Part shown: piece after piece, positions 27,235 to 33,697 of the stretch
Numbering within the stretch: the first letter of the stretch is position 1
Layout: the number at the start of each line of letters is the position of its first letter
From: Cacconaster sp045641345
Lineage (GTDB): Bacteria > Bacteroidota > Bacteroidia > Bacteroidales > UBA932
DNA: 43,287 nucleotides
Assembly: GCA_045641345.1 (NCBI GenBank)
Contig: JAZUGR010000001.1
Location: forward strand, 1-43,287
Direction: 5' to 3'
Notes under the pieces: model-generated
Seen by the model: only the letters and a program-made list of their open reading frames with translations
Database searches by the model: none
Told to the model about the DNA's origin: nothing
Translations under genes and position numbers: made by a program

Positions 27235-27437
27235 GCTGCCTGCCGGAGAATATATTTTCCGCTTCGGCTACGCGGAATCTACACTTTCTCCAGACCAGGC
27301 CCCCCCACTTCGTGGGCCCCTCCCTCTAGTGCCGAGGGCGGCAAGTCTTCCGAAAGTGTAATTCCGTCTCCGCCTGGACCGTCCGCCGGTTCGTAACCGT
27401 TCAGACAAAGTGCCCTCAGGGGAAAATATTCTGCCGG
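27235..27437 (+). repeat. dispersed palindromic repeat, long form (copy 1)
   Basis: A 203-base element with outer imperfect inverted ends (CTGCCGGAGAATAT at the left; GAAAATATTCTGCCGG at the right) and a nested core whose ends GGAATCTACACTTTC and GAAAGTGTAATTCC are also inverted. The core (27274-27374) matches 43187-43287 in reverse complement with two mismatches in 101 bases. It separates the shortened apbE from the PIN gene, whose stop lies 8 bases beyond its end. No protein is encoded. Confidence 0.8.
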
Positions 27438-27444
27438 AGATAGC

Positions 27445-27750
27445 CTAACAGTTATATATCAGGTCGAGACCCTGATTGGTATAGAATGGGAATCTGGTGT
27501 CGGATGATATCAACGGAAGTATCTTGATGAAACGGTTCGTTTCGATGTCATCAACCATTTCTTCGGCTGTTTTCCAGAAGTTAAGAAGATACCGTTTCTT
27601 TCGAAACAGGACTATCAATTCGCGTACCGACTCAACGCTTATGCAGAAAGTGTTGTCAGGGTCCTCAAGGATGGCGTTTACATCTCTTGAGAGTCGGTCT
27701 GAATCTGTAATGTAAAATAAGTAGATGCTAGTGTCGAGAAGGTACCGCAT
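27445..27750 (-). CDS. PIN-domain toxin, apparently internally deleted
   Basis: Starts MRYLLDTSIYLFYITDSD with the first PIN aspartate. The SVESVRELI glutamate follows, and the end reads LISSDTRFPFYTNQGLDLIYN. It is 101 residues; Bacteroidetes PIN toxins of this type are usually about 130. The segment normally carrying the third acidic group (H-x-DP-x-D-x-x-I-I-AQA) is absent: the frame jumps from FIKILP directly to LISSD. A short in-frame deletion between similar LP sequences would explain this and would probably abolish RNase activity. It overlaps the antitoxin gene by 23 bases. The start at 27750 was chosen over an upstream ATG that lies within the antitoxin frame. Confidence 0.75.
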   Translation of the reverse strand: MRYLLDTSIYLFYITDSDRLSRDVNAILEDPDNTFCISVESVRELIVLFRKKRYLLNFWKTAEEMVDDIETNRFIKILPLISSDTRFPFYTNQGLDLIYNC

Positions 27751-27895
27751 CGAATTCAAAGATAGAAGGGTCCAAGATAGTGATTGCCCCTTCGATTTCA
27801 TTCATTGCGAGCCAGGTCTTGTTGTATCTCTTCCGCCCCTGCTTGGAATTGGTCTCCTTCGCCTCACCCGCTTTCGTTTGACAATTCTTTTTCAT
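27728..27895 (-). CDS. small antitoxin of the PIN toxin, 55 residues
   Basis: A short gene just upstream of and overlapping the PIN frame. The protein is basic at the N-terminus (MKKNCQTKAGEAKETNSKQG) and then has RYNKTWLAMNEIEGAITILD and a short acidic tail, ending in TAG at 27728. The WLAMNE...GAITILDP segment resembles short antitoxins paired with PIN proteins in Bacteroidetes. A consensus promoter lies 22 bases upstream. The overlap with the toxin start is the usual coupled arrangement of type II systems. Confidence 0.72.
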   Translation of the reverse strand: MKKNCQTKAGEAKETNSKQGRKRYNKTWLAMNEIEGAITILDPSIFEFDAVPSRH

Positions 27896-27917
27896 ACCGT
27901 TTGCTTTATCAACTCTG

Positions 27918-27948
27918 CAAAGATATGATAATTTTCTGCCGGTGCAAA
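27918..27948 (-). promoter_or_regulatory. consensus promoter of the toxin-antitoxin cassette
   Basis: On the minus strand TTTG (27948-27945), exactly 19 bases, TATCTTTG (27925-27918) matches the Bacteroidetes consensus fully. The dispersed repeat copy 2 begins 7 bases upstream of the -33 box. Confidence 0.7.
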
Positions 27949-27954
27949 AAGTTC

Positions 27955-28043
27955 GCTGCCTGCCGGAGAATATCTTTCCCCTTCGGGCACGGCGCTCCGC
28001 GGTCTTTCAGACAAAGTGCCCTCAGGGGAAAATATTCTGCCGG
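27955..28043 (+). repeat. dispersed palindromic repeat, short form (copy 2)
   Basis: An 89-base version of the repeat at 27235-27437, same orientation, with the same outer ends (GCTGCCTGCCGGAGAATAT on the left; TCAGACAAAGTGCCCTCAGG then GGAAAATATTCTGCCGG on the right) but without the nested core. The left and right ends can fold on each other (TTTCCCCTTCGGGCAC with GTGCCCTCAGGGGAAA). It sits just upstream of the toxin-antitoxin promoter. Confidence 0.75.
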
Positions 28044-28125
28044 GTGATTTCGCGTTCAAACGGATTTCAGCGGATGCTTACAAGACGCACTTCGTCGGAG
28101 GCTTACGGTTGTGGGGAAAATTCGC

Positions 28126-28380
28126 CTACATCTGCAAGGGACGGCCATATTCGAGGATTGTGTCTGACGGAAGGTCGATGGAGTCCGTCCACACGACGCA
28201 GGTACGGCTGGAGTCGAGCGCCGCCCTGCAAAAAAGGCCGTCAACTGAACTCAGTGGAGAAAACGATGGAATAGTACCGATATCATCCTTCACGTCATAC
28301 AAGACCACCTCCCCCGTGTCGAACTCGACACGCAGGATATAATCCTCAAGCGGGGTAATGTGTTTTATGCGAGGTATCAC
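28126..28380 (-). CDS. DUF2442 protein
   Basis: An 84-residue protein with the DUF2442 pattern: ITPLEDYILRVEFDTGEVVL, YDVKDDI, and the closing VVWTDSIDLPSDTILEYG. The family is commonly found next to DUF4160 genes, as here, and the pair has been discussed as toxin-antitoxin-like; its activity is not established. The start is GTG at 28380, immediately after the DUF4160 stop, since no ATG is suitable. About 80 bases with no recognisable feature lie between its stop and repeat copy 2. Confidence 0.85.
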   Translation of the reverse strand: MIPRIKHITPLEDYILRVEFDTGEVVLYDVKDDIGTIPSFSPLSSVDGLFCRAALDSSRTCVVWTDSIDLPSDTILEYGRPLQM

Positions 28381-28636
28381 TTATTCCAAAGGTTCCAATT
28401 TATCCATCTTCTGCGTCTCCCACATACGCAGAAGATTTGCACAATTCGTTTTTAACCACTCTTTCACTAATACTTGAGCCTTAATTGGGAAGGTCTCCGT
28501 CCGTCATCTCGAATGTATGGATATCAAAGATTCCTACATATTCATTGTAAATGGCATGAATGTGAGCAGGCTCGTGCTCCCTGGGCTTGAAGAACATCTT
28601 GATGATGATCCCATAAAATCTGCAAATCTCCGGCAT
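28381..28636 (-). pseudogene. DUF4160 gene with a one-base frameshift
   Basis: The N-terminal frame gives MPEICRFYGIIIKMFFKPRE, then HEPAHIHAIYNEYVGIFDIH, TFEMTDGDLP, and then hits TAA. Shifting by one base within the CCC at 28487-28489 resumes the family sequence, IKAQVLVKEWLKTNCANLL and on to MDKLEPLE and TAA at 28381. Together these form a normal DUF4160 protein of about 84 residues. A good ribosome binding site (AAGGAG, 7 bases before the ATG) is present, which is uncommon in this phylum. A real mutation and a homopolymer read error are both possible. Confidence 0.8.
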
Positions 28637-28660
28637 CTCAAATCTCCTTAATGTTTCTCA

Positions 28661-28690
28661 CAAAGGTAATCAATAATAGTTACTGTGCAA
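28661..28690 (-). promoter_or_regulatory. promoter of the DUF4160-DUF2442 pair
   Basis: Minus-strand TACCTTTG (28668-28661) matches TAnnTTTG exactly, with a TTGC (28690-28687) at about -33. The start codon lies 24 bases downstream. Confidence 0.55.
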
Positions 28691-28710
28691 GGGACGGCAC
28701 AGGGAATTCC

Positions 28711-28755
28711 ACCGCAGAAAAATACACTCCGGATGCAATCCCGCATCCGGAGTGT
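28711..28755 (-). terminator. intrinsic terminator of the surface-protein operon
   Basis: A perfect 13-base stem, ACACTCCGGATGC (28724-28736) with GCATCCGGAGTGT (28743-28755), has a 6-base loop and is followed on the minus strand by ATTTTTC. It lies 31 bases after the stop of the 1529-residue gene and closes the operon. Confidence 0.88.
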
Positions 28756-28786
28756 AAAGTGAGTGGATCAGATTTGTGTTCTGAAA

Positions 28787-31700
28787 TTATTCTACTTTGT
28801 ATTTGTAGGTTCTTCCATCATATAGCCACGAGCCTGTTGTAACAGCGCCATTAATCGTGACATTCGTGTAACCTTCAGGTGATACGTAGTAATAGCCACC
28901 ATTAATTGTTACTGAAGCGTTACTTGGAACGATCTTGTTGCCTGATGTACCACTAGCTGTTCCAAACAGGGTTCCAGTGAGTGTCGCATTGCTCAGAGTG
29001 CAGAGATGTGCATCGCCTTGAAGGGTCAGTGTACTAGTTGCACTAGTATTGAAACGAATAGCGTTATATCCACTATAACTATTTCTCAATTGTCCACCGC
29101 TGATGGTTGCAGAACCTGCAGTTCTGAAATAAATAGGGAAGCGTCTTGCCACTACAAAACCACCGGTCATCGTAAATGTACCACCTTCTATATCAAGTGC
29201 AGTAAAGTTACCATTGTCACCGTTCCCATTGGCTTTACCTATAGTTCCGGCATTAAGAGTCAAACTGCCTGAAGTAAGACGTACAACCCCGACCGTAGCG
29301 CTGCTCGAAGGCATCTCGGGTGCTGAAATCGTAACAGTTTTTCCTTCTGCCTCATCTATGGTCATGGAACCTCCAGCAATGCCAATTGCACTATAAGCGG
29401 CAGATGAAGTAATAGTACCACCGGTCATTGTGACAGTTCCACCTGTCGTATGCAAAGCACGCCATCCACTGGATTCTATTGTTCCACCGTTAATCGTCAC
29501 TGAAGTAGATGTACCGCTCAGGTTAACAGCAGCCGTGTTAACAGTAGTAGTGCTAGAACCAGCATTATTGCTGATTGTACCGCCGTTTACGGTCAATGTG
29601 CCGCCTGTCAAATTCAAGGTACTATAAGTTGAGCCGGTGCTGTGTGTAATTGTACCACCGTTAACAATCAATTCACCTGCGCTATAAGTTATGGTACTTG
29701 AACTTTTTGTAGTCTGGATGATCATACCTTCATTATCAGCATTGGTATCATCAATTATCAACTTACCGCTGCCTTTAACTCCGATGCGATTAGATCCTAC
29801 GTGCGTCAACGTAAAGCCGTTCAAGTTGAGGGTGACGCCGGCTGTGTTCGTGACAGTTGCCGTTGCACCAACGGTTGACGATGCAATAAGGGTGATTGTG
29901 CAAGGCGTATTCTTGTTCTCTTCCTTATTTGCTTCTGTCACGGCAGCTTCTACCGATGAATAAAGTTTAGCGGCCCCGCTGCCGATTTTGAGGGTAACAA
30001 CACCCGAGGCTTCTACGACTTTTACAGGGTACTTACTCTTCGTATCCGTGTCAGTATTGTCAGCACATTCGTGGTTAGTCTTTAACAATTCTTCAACCGG
30101 TGCTTTGCTGTAATAACCTCCGGAGATTTCAACTGTTGCGGTGGATGTGTTTGACTTATATACTGCAGCATAACCACTCGTACCAGTACCCGTGCCGGCA
30201 AAGTATCCACCTGTTATAGTCAAAGTACCTGCTGAAGCTGAGATGGCATTGTTAACTCCCGATACTGATCCGTTGGAGATATTTACAGTTCCACCGGCAA
30301 TAGACATTCCAACTTTGGCATTACTTGTAATCACTCCGGCGTTCATTGTCAATTCTCCACCAGTTACATATACTGTGGTATAATTTGGAGTGCTCGCACT
30401 TTCAATAACCGCATCTTCTTCAATGGTCATATTACCATCATCGAGCTTTATCGTATATGAATCTCCCGAAATTTGGGCAACTGTACCATTTTTGATGGTC
30501 AACTTGCCATTTGTTGTAACGCCGAATCGAGCAGAACCGTTTTGTGTCAAAGTCTTGCCCTTCAAGTCAAGGGTGACACCATGTGAATTCGAAATGTTTT
30601 TCGGGCTATTTCCCATAGTAACCGACTCCAAAAGCTCAATTGTACAGCTTGCCTGTGCATCGTTTGCACCATCAATAGCAGCCTCAATTGAAGTGTAATT
30701 CGTAGATTCACCGCCCACCACCGTGAGTTTTGCAACGTCTGTAATTTCCACGACCTTTGAAGGATAAGAAGTCTTTGTATCCTCATCATCATTGGCAACA
30801 CATACGTAGCCTGTCTTCACCAAACCTTCAACCGGGGCTTTGCTGTAATAACCTCCGGATATTTCAACCGTTGCGGTGGATGTGTTTGACTTATATACTG
30901 CAGCATAACCACTCGTACCAGTACCCGTGCCGGCAAAGTATCCACCTGTTATAGTCAAAGTACCTGCTGAAGCTGAGATGGCATTGTTGACACCGGTTAC
31001 TTTTGCATTTCCGGAAATTGTTACTACAGGATTTGATCCTTCATCGCTGGCCATTGAAATGCCAGTCTTTTCAATACCGGTGATTTCACCGCCGTTCATA
31101 ACCAGAGTACCATCCGTAATATATACCGTTATGGCGGTCTGTCCTTCCGCGCAGGTAATCTTGCCGCCGCTGATGGTCAGGCTGCTGCCTTCATTGGTCA
31201 GGGAAATGGTGTTGGAGCCTTTTGCATTCTGGGTTATTGTACCCGTCTTGTTCGTACCATTATCAACAATGGTCAAGCTTGAATTTTTAGCAACATAAAT
31301 ACGGTCAGTGCCTCCGAATGTCAACGTCTGGTCGTTCAAATCGAGGGTGACGCCGGCTGTATTTGAAATGACTGCCTGTGCGCCGACGGTGGAAGGTGCG
31401 GTGAGGGTGATGGTGCAAGCCGTTTCCTTGTTCTCTTCCTTGTTTGCTTCTGCCACGGCATCTTCAACTGATGCGAATTCCTGAGCTTGGCCGCTGCCTA
31501 CCGTGAGGGTTGCGACTGCCGAGAATTCCTTGACCTGCTTGGTATATTCTTCTTTCGTTACAGGGTCGGTGTTGTTGAGGCACACGTAGTTTTCAGCCAC
31601 ATAATCGGAGTTCGGCGCCTTGCTGTACAGACCGCCGGTGATGTTCATTACCGGCAAATTAGCTCCTTCACCAGTTTCAGCGAGGATTATGGCACCTGTG

Positions 31701-33376
31701 CCCGTGGTCTTGAATTTTCCACCGGAAATGTTCAAAGTCAATCCTTCTCCGTAAGCATATACTGCGCGACTCTTTGATGTAACGCTCGTCGCATCACCAC
31801 TGATATTGCAGGTATACGTTTTACCTGCGGTAACTGCAAAGCGCATCGCGAATTCTGCGTTGTCGCACACGAACGTTCCACCGGTGATGTCCACGCTCTT
31901 TGCGTCCATGATTCGCATACTGTTGGACTGGGCGGAGAAGGTTCCGCCGCTTACAGTTATTGCAGCACCGGGGTTATCTACATAAAGGGCGTAAGCACGT
32001 TTTTCTTTTACTCCGTCTGCGAAGGATGCGGGGCCCTGGATATTAGCGGTACCCTGAATAGTAACGGAAGCGTCCGTAGTTGCTCCGGATGTTGCCGGCT
32101 CGACCCATATTGCGGCATTTCCGCCGGCGGTGCCGCCGGAAGGTGCTTCAATTGTACCGGATGCCACCGTCAGGTTACCCTTGATGACTTTTACGACGTC
32201 CTGATCGGGGGCCCTGCCTACGATTTTACCGCCGGTCTGGGAGTCCCTGATGACCAGGGTGGCGTTCTCTTCGTTGAGATATATGCGGCTCTGCTTGCCG
32301 TTAAGCGTAGGGCCGTTGGTGAGGGTGTGGCCATACAAGTCCAGGTAGATTGTGCCTGTCTTGCCGGCGAGGGTTATCTGGCTGTCGAAAGTGCAGTCAT
32401 TTTGAAGTTGGATTTCATCTCCGTTATTCGCAGCTTCAAAAGCTTCGCTGATGGTTGCGAATTGTTGATCAAGGCCGATAGTGGCCACGGTGCCGCCGTA
32501 AACCTTCTTGCCGAGGTAGTAGTACTGACCGGCATTTATCTTGCCGGTGATGGCTGCATTGGTCTTGCAGGAGCTGCCATCGCAGACAGCATCGATGCTG
32601 AGCGAGGCGTTGTCATCGGGTATCACCGCGAAATAGGGAGCAATGTCATCGGCTGCGACATTCACGGAGCTCTCCGTGTCCGTCGTGAGACTGAGTCCGC
32701 TTGCAGTGATGCCTTCAGGGTCTTCCGTACCGGGCACGAGTGTCAGGACACCTCCCTCTACCTTGATTTCACCTTTCGCACGTGCTCCGTTGAGCGTCAC
32801 GGCCGTGACTGTCTTGTCCGCGCCGACGGGCTCACCGTCATTGAACACCTGCATCTTGTAGATGCCGACGATGGCTGTCTGGTTGGTGAATGCGAAATTG
32901 ACTACATTGTCCTTGATTTCTCCGGTGGCGCACATAATCACGGGCGCGCTGCCGTCGAGCTTGCCGCTCTGGGACGAGAGGTCGACAGCAATGGTTTTAT
33001 TATCGATATCGTTGATTGTCTTGCCCGGATAATAGACTGCGTACAGTTTTCCGGACAAACCGGTTGCAGACGATGCATCGAAGGTGGCCTTGCCGTCTTC
33101 ACCGACTGAAGACACGGTGAAGGTGAAAGTAGTTCCGGCCTCGTCGAAGCCGAAGATTGCATCGCCCACCACCCAGGAGGGCTTGATGCCGGATTTGACA
33201 TTTGTGGGGTCGCTGAAAGCGTACGACACCCTGGTGCCGTCGAAGTTGACGATGCTGGCCGTGACGGTCAGGTTGTTTGATGAGTCAGGAGCGATTTTCT
33301 GTTCGTCAAGCTTCTGACAAGCCGCCGATACCAACGCGAGACCGGCAACGATAATTGAATAAAATATCTTTTTCAT
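28787..33376 (-). CDS. 1529-residue surface lipoprotein with repeated beta-helix modules
   Basis: Lipoprotein signal MKKIFYSIIVAGLALVSAAC with Cys20. Residues about 30-290 look like a fimbrillin/Mfa-like domain (LTVTASIVNFDGTRVSY; PSWVVGDAIFGFDEAG). The rest is a long series of short Thr/Gly-rich strands such as GTLTITGG, ATVEISGG and SLTINGG, typical of right-handed parallel beta-helices. Three modules end with the same tag, GGxYSKAP...C...N.D..TK..Y..KVVE (about residues 600-640, 850-890, 1080-1120), and each next module opens with TL.VG...SVE.AV..AN. The last module ends with a Gly-Tyr-rich tail. Two modules share 55 identical residues. Likely a surface adhesin or glycan-binding protein; no catalytic residues were recognised. 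It is the last gene of the operon. Confidence 0.85.
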   Translation of the reverse strand: MKKIFYSIIVAGLALVSAACQKLDEQKIAPDSSNNLTVTASIVNFDGTRVSYAFSDPTNVKSGIKPSWVVGDAIFGFDEAGTTFTFTVSSVGEDGKATFDASSATGLSGKLYAVYYPGKTINDIDNKTIAVDLSSQSGKLDGSAPVIMCATGEIKDNVVNFAFTNQTAIVGIYKMQVFNDGEPVGADKTVTAVTLNGARAKGEIKVEGGVLTLVPGTEDPEGITASGLSLTTDTESSVNVAADDIAPYFAVIPDDNASLSIDAVCDGSSCKTNAAITGKINAGQYYYLGKKVYGGTVATIGLDQQFATISEAFEAANNGDEIQLQNDCTFDSQITLAGKTGTIYLDLYGHTLTNGPTLNGKQSRIYLNEENATLVIRDSQTGGKIVGRAPDQDVVKVIKGNLTVASGTIEAPSGGTAGGNAAIWVEPATSGATTDASVTIQGTANIQGPASFADGVKEKRAYALYVDNPGAAITVSGGTFSAQSNSMRIMDAKSVDITGGTFVCDNAEFAMRFAVTAGKTYTCNISGDATSVTSKSRAVYAYGEGLTLNISGGKFKTTGTGAIILAETGEGANLPVMNITGGLYSKAPNSDYVAENYVCLNNTDPVTKEEYTKQVKEFSAVATLTVGSGQAQEFASVEDAVAEANKEENKETACTITLTAPSTVGAQAVISNTAGVTLDLNDQTLTFGGTDRIYVAKNSSLTIVDNGTNKTGTITQNAKGSNTISLTNEGSSLTISGGKITCAEGQTAITVYITDGTLVMNGGEITGIEKTGISMASDEGSNPVVTISGNAKVTGVNNAISASAGTLTITGGYFAGTGTGTSGYAAVYKSNTSTATVEISGGYYSKAPVEGLVKTGYVCVANDDEDTKTSYPSKVVEITDVAKLTVVGGESTNYTSIEAAIDGANDAQASCTIELLESVTMGNSPKNISNSHGVTLDLKGKTLTQNGSARFGVTTNGKLTIKNGTVAQISGDSYTIKLDDGNMTIEEDAVIESASTPNYTTVYVTGGELTMNAGVITSNAKVGMSIAGGTVNISNGSVSGVNNAISASAGTLTITGGYFAGTGTGTSGYAAVYKSNTSTATVEISGGYYSKAPVEELLKTNHECADNTDTDTKSKYPVKVVEASGVVTLKIGSGAAKLYSSVEAAVTEANKEENKNTPCTITLIASSTVGATATVTNTAGVTLNLNGFTLTHVGSNRIGVKGSGKLIIDDTNADNEGMIIQTTKSSSTITYSAGELIVNGGTITHSTGSTYSTLNLTGGTLTVNGGTISNNAGSSTTTVNTAAVNLSGTSTSVTINGGTIESSGWRALHTTGGTVTMTGGTITSSAAYSAIGIAGGSMTIDEAEGKTVTISAPEMPSSSATVGVVRLTSGSLTLNAGTIGKANGNGDNGNFTALDIEGGTFTMTGGFVVARRFPIYFRTAGSATISGGQLRNSYSGYNAIRFNTSATSTLTLQGDAHLCTLSNATLTGTLFGTASGTSGNKIVPSNASVTINGGYYYVSPEGYTNVTINGAVTTGSWLYDGRTYKYKVE
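30135..30253 (-). repeat. intragenic 119-base repeat, copy A
   Basis: Identical base for base to 30870-30988, same orientation, inside the beta-helix gene. A few extra bases on the 3' side match with three differences. It encodes the SGVNNAISAS...EISGG region of one module. Confidence 0.85.
30870..30988 (-). repeat. intragenic 119-base repeat, copy B
   Basis: Identical to 30135-30253, 735 bases away (exactly 245 codons), so recombination between the copies would keep the reading frame and remove or add one module. Confidence 0.85.
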
Positions 33377-33397
33377 TTGAATTTAATTTCCGTTATG

Positions 33398-33538
33398 TTA
33401 AAAGTCATCGCTGTTGTCCAGCTGGTCTTCCGAAGCAAGATATTCCAGAATCTGGTTGGAAATCTGCTGACAGACCGAATTCCTCAATGGAATGTTGACT
33501 TCCTTGAATCTGGGAGAGATGTAAATAGATTTAATCAT
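33398..33538 (-). CDS. 46-residue peptide of the surface operon (peptide B)
   Basis: Too short for usual gene callers. It reads MIKSIYISPRFKEVNIPLRN, then SVCQQISNQILEYL and an acidic end, SEDQLDNSDDF and TAA. It shares a layout with the peptide at 33551-33685 and that at 40386-40511: Tyr-x-x-Pro near residue 7, alternating Val/Ile, a single Cys in the middle and an Asp/Glu-rich C-terminus. No signal peptide. It lies 12 bases after peptide A and 21 bases before the 1529-residue lipoprotein gene. Function unknown. Confidence 0.7.
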   Translation of the reverse strand: MIKSIYISPRFKEVNIPLRNSVCQQISNQILEYLASEDQLDNSDDF

Positions 33539-33550
33539 AATATCAGATGT

Positions 33551-33685
33551 TTAATCGTCCATCTCTCCCAAATTCTCATAATTCATATCGTCAATGCCAT
33601 ACGGAGACCCGCACATAACCTTTCTAACTCCGACAGTCACTGTTCTGAAGGACGGTGTGATATAGTTCTGTTTTGTATTTTCCAT
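33551..33685 (-). CDS. 44-residue peptide of the surface operon (peptide A)
   Basis: Starts MENTKQNYITPSFRTVTVGV, then RKVMCGSPYGIDDMNYENLG and EMDD before TAA. It has the Y-I-T-P, alternating valine, single Cys followed by Gly-Ser, and acidic tail pattern of its neighbours. It begins 12 bases after the stop of the large lipoprotein gene at 33698 and is followed after 12 bases by peptide B. Such short Y-x-x-P peptides recur in Bacteroidales genomes as unnamed proteins. They could be processed peptides, small chaperone-like partners of the surface proteins, or precursors of modified peptides; nothing here decides it. Confidence 0.7.
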   Translation of the reverse strand: MENTKQNYITPSFRTVTVGVRKVMCGSPYGIDDMNYENLGEMDD

Positions 33686-33697
33686 TTTGTTGCAGTT

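Noticed and set aside
28787..33376. Repeated DNA that might suggest a CRISPR array
   Set aside because: Repeats are long, few, in frame, and encode beta-helix modules; there are no short regular repeats with unique spacers.
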